A stretch of DNA of 64,000 nucleotides from Drosophila persimilis (taxonomy: Eukaryota > Arthropoda > Insecta > Diptera > Drosophilidae), in assembly GCF_003286085.1 (NCBI RefSeq), contig NW_020825343.1, positions 1,426,001 through 1,490,000 on the forward strand. The letters are read 5' to 3'. Below are positions 61,861-64,000 of the stretch, in pieces (the stretch's first letter is position 1; every line of letters begins with the position of its first letter). A program made the translations under genes and the position numbers. The notes under the pieces are model-generated. The model was not told the DNA's origin. It did not search any database and saw only the letters and a list, made by a program, of their open reading frames with translations.

Positions 61861-64000
61861 GATCAAAATGATTTGATTCCGCTAGAGATCTAAGGTAAAA
61901 GAATCAATCTATGGGTTTGTTTTTAATCCTGGAGCAAAGTTCCTTCCTTCTTTCTAGAGCTCGTTAGGTTTTTGGCGACCGAATCGTTTTCGATTTGATT
62001 CCAAGCACGATCTGGGGGTGGAGTGGACCCCGTCTTTGAGCTTTGAAAGCAACTGATTATCATTCTTCTACGGGGGTGCTGGGTCCTGGGTGCTGTGTCC
62101 CCTTTCTCGTCGTAGGGGGTTCCACTTCCTTTGCCGTTCAATCCGTAGGAAATTTCGTTTGGATTTGCTTGGGCCGCTTCGTCATTTCCGGCATTGAGGT
62201 AACGAAATTTTATGCATGGCAACTGTTTTTGTTGCTGCATCTGATGCTGATGCTGCTGCTGTTGCTGCGCCTTCTGGTGGCTGTGGGAGTGGCTGTGGAG
62301 GGGCTTTGGGGCAACGTCGTCGTCGTCATCGATAACTGTGTGGTGCCCTGAAAAGTCCAGCGACTTTGACCAGATGAGGCGCCCTCGAGCGGAGGCGCCA
62401 CCCTTTTGGATTCAGCTTAGGCCTCCACCAATACACAGACACACGAGCACAAGCACAAGTACACGCACATATTTACAGAGGGTGTGGCATGCGGCAAACT
62501 GTAGCAGCAGCAGGAGCGGCAGCAGGAGCAGGGCTTGGAGCATAGGATGTTGGTCCGTTGTGCAAATGTGCAAGCTGGCATCCGTTTTCTCATTTTGAAA
62601 GATTTTTGTTTTTGTTTTCTCTATGTTCAGTCGTTGCATGCCCCACGCTAGTGCGGGGGGTCGACTGTGCTGCACAAACACACACACACAGACACACACA
62701 CACGGTGAGGCAGGGGCACATGCATACATAGAGGCACGCACGTTTGTCCTCAGGAAACGGAAACGAAAATTCTGCGAAAAACAACAACGAAGAGCCAGAG
62801 CAAGAGGACCCAGGATCGAGTATCCAGCATCCAGCAGCCAGCATCCAGGATGCAGGCGTAGAAAAAGCAGGCAGGAGGCAGGAGGCACGAGGCATGAGGC
62901 ATGTGGCATGAGGCTGGGTGCCTGCCGCAGGAGGAGCACAAAAATAACGGCGCAGCAAACATCGCTGATGACCAAACAGCGTCATAGGCATCGCATCGCA
63001 TCGCATCGCATCGAATGAAGCAGCCCCCACGGAGGCCAGCAGAAAGATCCAGAAGGAGGCGCCACAGTGGGGCAAAGTCAATGGGAAAACGCCAGTGAAG
63101 AGTGAAAGGATGTGCAAGGGACATGCACGTGTCTAGGCCTATAGATCTTGGCGGAATAATCATCCAATAAGGATGCATTATGAACTGTCGAAAGATCTGA
63201 AAATAAATCTGAAAAAACTCTATAAAAACGTTGCCCAAATGTATATTTTCGAGTCCCTTCGACACTCGAATATATTTCCTCTTTGCACCACTGTCCACCA
63301 TCTTTGCCACTTGCCACACACCCACATGCAGGACACAAAAACGCCTAAAATCCATCTACGCGTAGCTTGAGCGATATTTGAAAAGGCTTTTGCCCCGAAA
63401 TTTCATTCGCTGCCTTTTGTTGTTGCATGCAACTGCCAGCCAGCCTGCCAGTTTGCTTGTTCTTCCATCGCCATCGTCATCTCCATCTCCAGCTTCGGCT
63501 GCTGCTGCTGCTGCTGCTGCTGCTCCTCTTCCTAATGCTGCTCCTCCACCACCACCTCCTCCTCCTCCTTCTGCTGCTGCTGCTGCTACGAATATCCTAC
63601 GACGACAACGATGATGGCGATGGCGGCTGTTTGGATGGCGATTTTTCAAGCCGCCATTTTGCGACTTTGGCGGAAACACACACGTACACGCACACAACAA
63701 CAAACACTACACACGAACATCCACTCTCCCCAGGAGACGCACAGACGGACGGACGGACGGACGGGTGGACGGAGGAACGATGGACGATGGCTTGGCTCTG
63801 TGTCGCTGTCGCTGTCGCTGTCGTTGGACTTGGGGACGTGGGGACGTGGGGACGTTGCCGTGGGTGTCCAAAATCGTCGAACGTAGACCAAAATGCCATT
63901 ACCGCCACCGTCAACTTTGGGGCCACCTTCAACAGCAACGGATGGCCGTTAGTTTTCCTTTCCTCTTGCCACAACAAGATGGAGTGTATCCCCACCCCCA
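61861..64000. other. 3' flanking DNA to window end, no gene called
   Basis: Ordinary sequence at 61900-62350 includes a minus-strand frame of 105 codons (61923-62240) without a known motif. Then come CA tracts, GCATC pentamers (62992-63014) and CTG tracts (63500-63522, 63573-63588). The last kilobase carries a GCCAT cluster. Confidence 0.5.
63614..63657. promoter_or_regulatory. Cluster of four PHO/YY1 core motifs (GCCAT)
   Basis: ATGGC at 63614, 63620 and 63635 (minus-strand GCCAT) and GCCAT at 63653, within 44 bp. The last is in the context GCCGCCATTTT, close to the extended PHO site. Two of the copies come from a short GATGGC repeat. Regulatory role is inferred. Confidence 0.3.

Noticed and set aside
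61923-62240. Minus-strand open frame of 105 codons with relatively normal composition
   Set aside because: No recognisable domain, no supporting splice sites or promoter, and it begins in a CTG/CAG tract; it is the best non-bab1 frame but not enough to call.
1-64000. tRNA genes, rRNA, CRISPR arrays, intact transposons
   Set aside because: I looked for B-box type GTTCGA sequences, direct-repeat spacer arrays and terminal inverted or long terminal repeats, and saw none that hold up; weak mobile relics cannot be excluded without a library search.

Overview
The window is animal nuclear DNA, almost certainly from a Drosophila. It has one large split gene with canonical GT-AG introns, CAA-rich and opa-like (CAG) sequence, and very abundant microsatellites. 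The encoded protein is a Bric-a-brac family BTB/psq transcription factor. I call it bab1 rather than its paralogue bab2 from its N-terminus (begins MDMTKQ) and from BTB residues recalled from the family. The density of GA, CA, CAG and G/C runs resembles the obscura group, but that is only an impression.

Layout: 1-11.7 kb is intergenic DNA, mostly low-complexity tracts with two more unique or AT-rich islands. About 11.7-12.07 kb is a probable TATA-less promoter and noncoding first exon. Intron 1 runs 12.07-15.2 kb. Exon 2 (15201-17234) carries the start codon at 15321 and the BTB domain. Intron 2 is 22.4 kb (17235-39609). Three short-spaced exons follow: 39610-39685, 39780-40210 and 40329-41342. 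They encode the psq/AT-hook DNA-binding region and a homopolymer-rich tail. The joined CDS is 3,435 nt and encodes 1,144 residues, with every junction in frame. A 3'UTR of about 1 kb ends near 42.35 kb. From there to 64 kb I see no convincing gene. That part holds microsatellites, two AT-rich tandem duplications and a striking array with an exact 203-bp higher-order period built on the GATACAAAAGTATC hairpin motif.

The large intron is the part of most regulatory interest. In D. melanogaster the bab1 intron holds the sexually dimorphic abdominal enhancer, which reads Abd-B and Doublesex. Three exact Doublesex consensus matches occur in the intron here, two of them flanking a stretch dense in TTTAT/ATAAA between 28.4 and 30.3 kb. 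About 2-3 matches are expected by chance in an intron this long, so this is a candidate, not an identification. Other points are a same-phase cryptic splice donor directly after the BTB domain, a NAGNAG acceptor, three consensus SUMO motifs, and possible Polycomb-type GAGA/PHO motif clusters.
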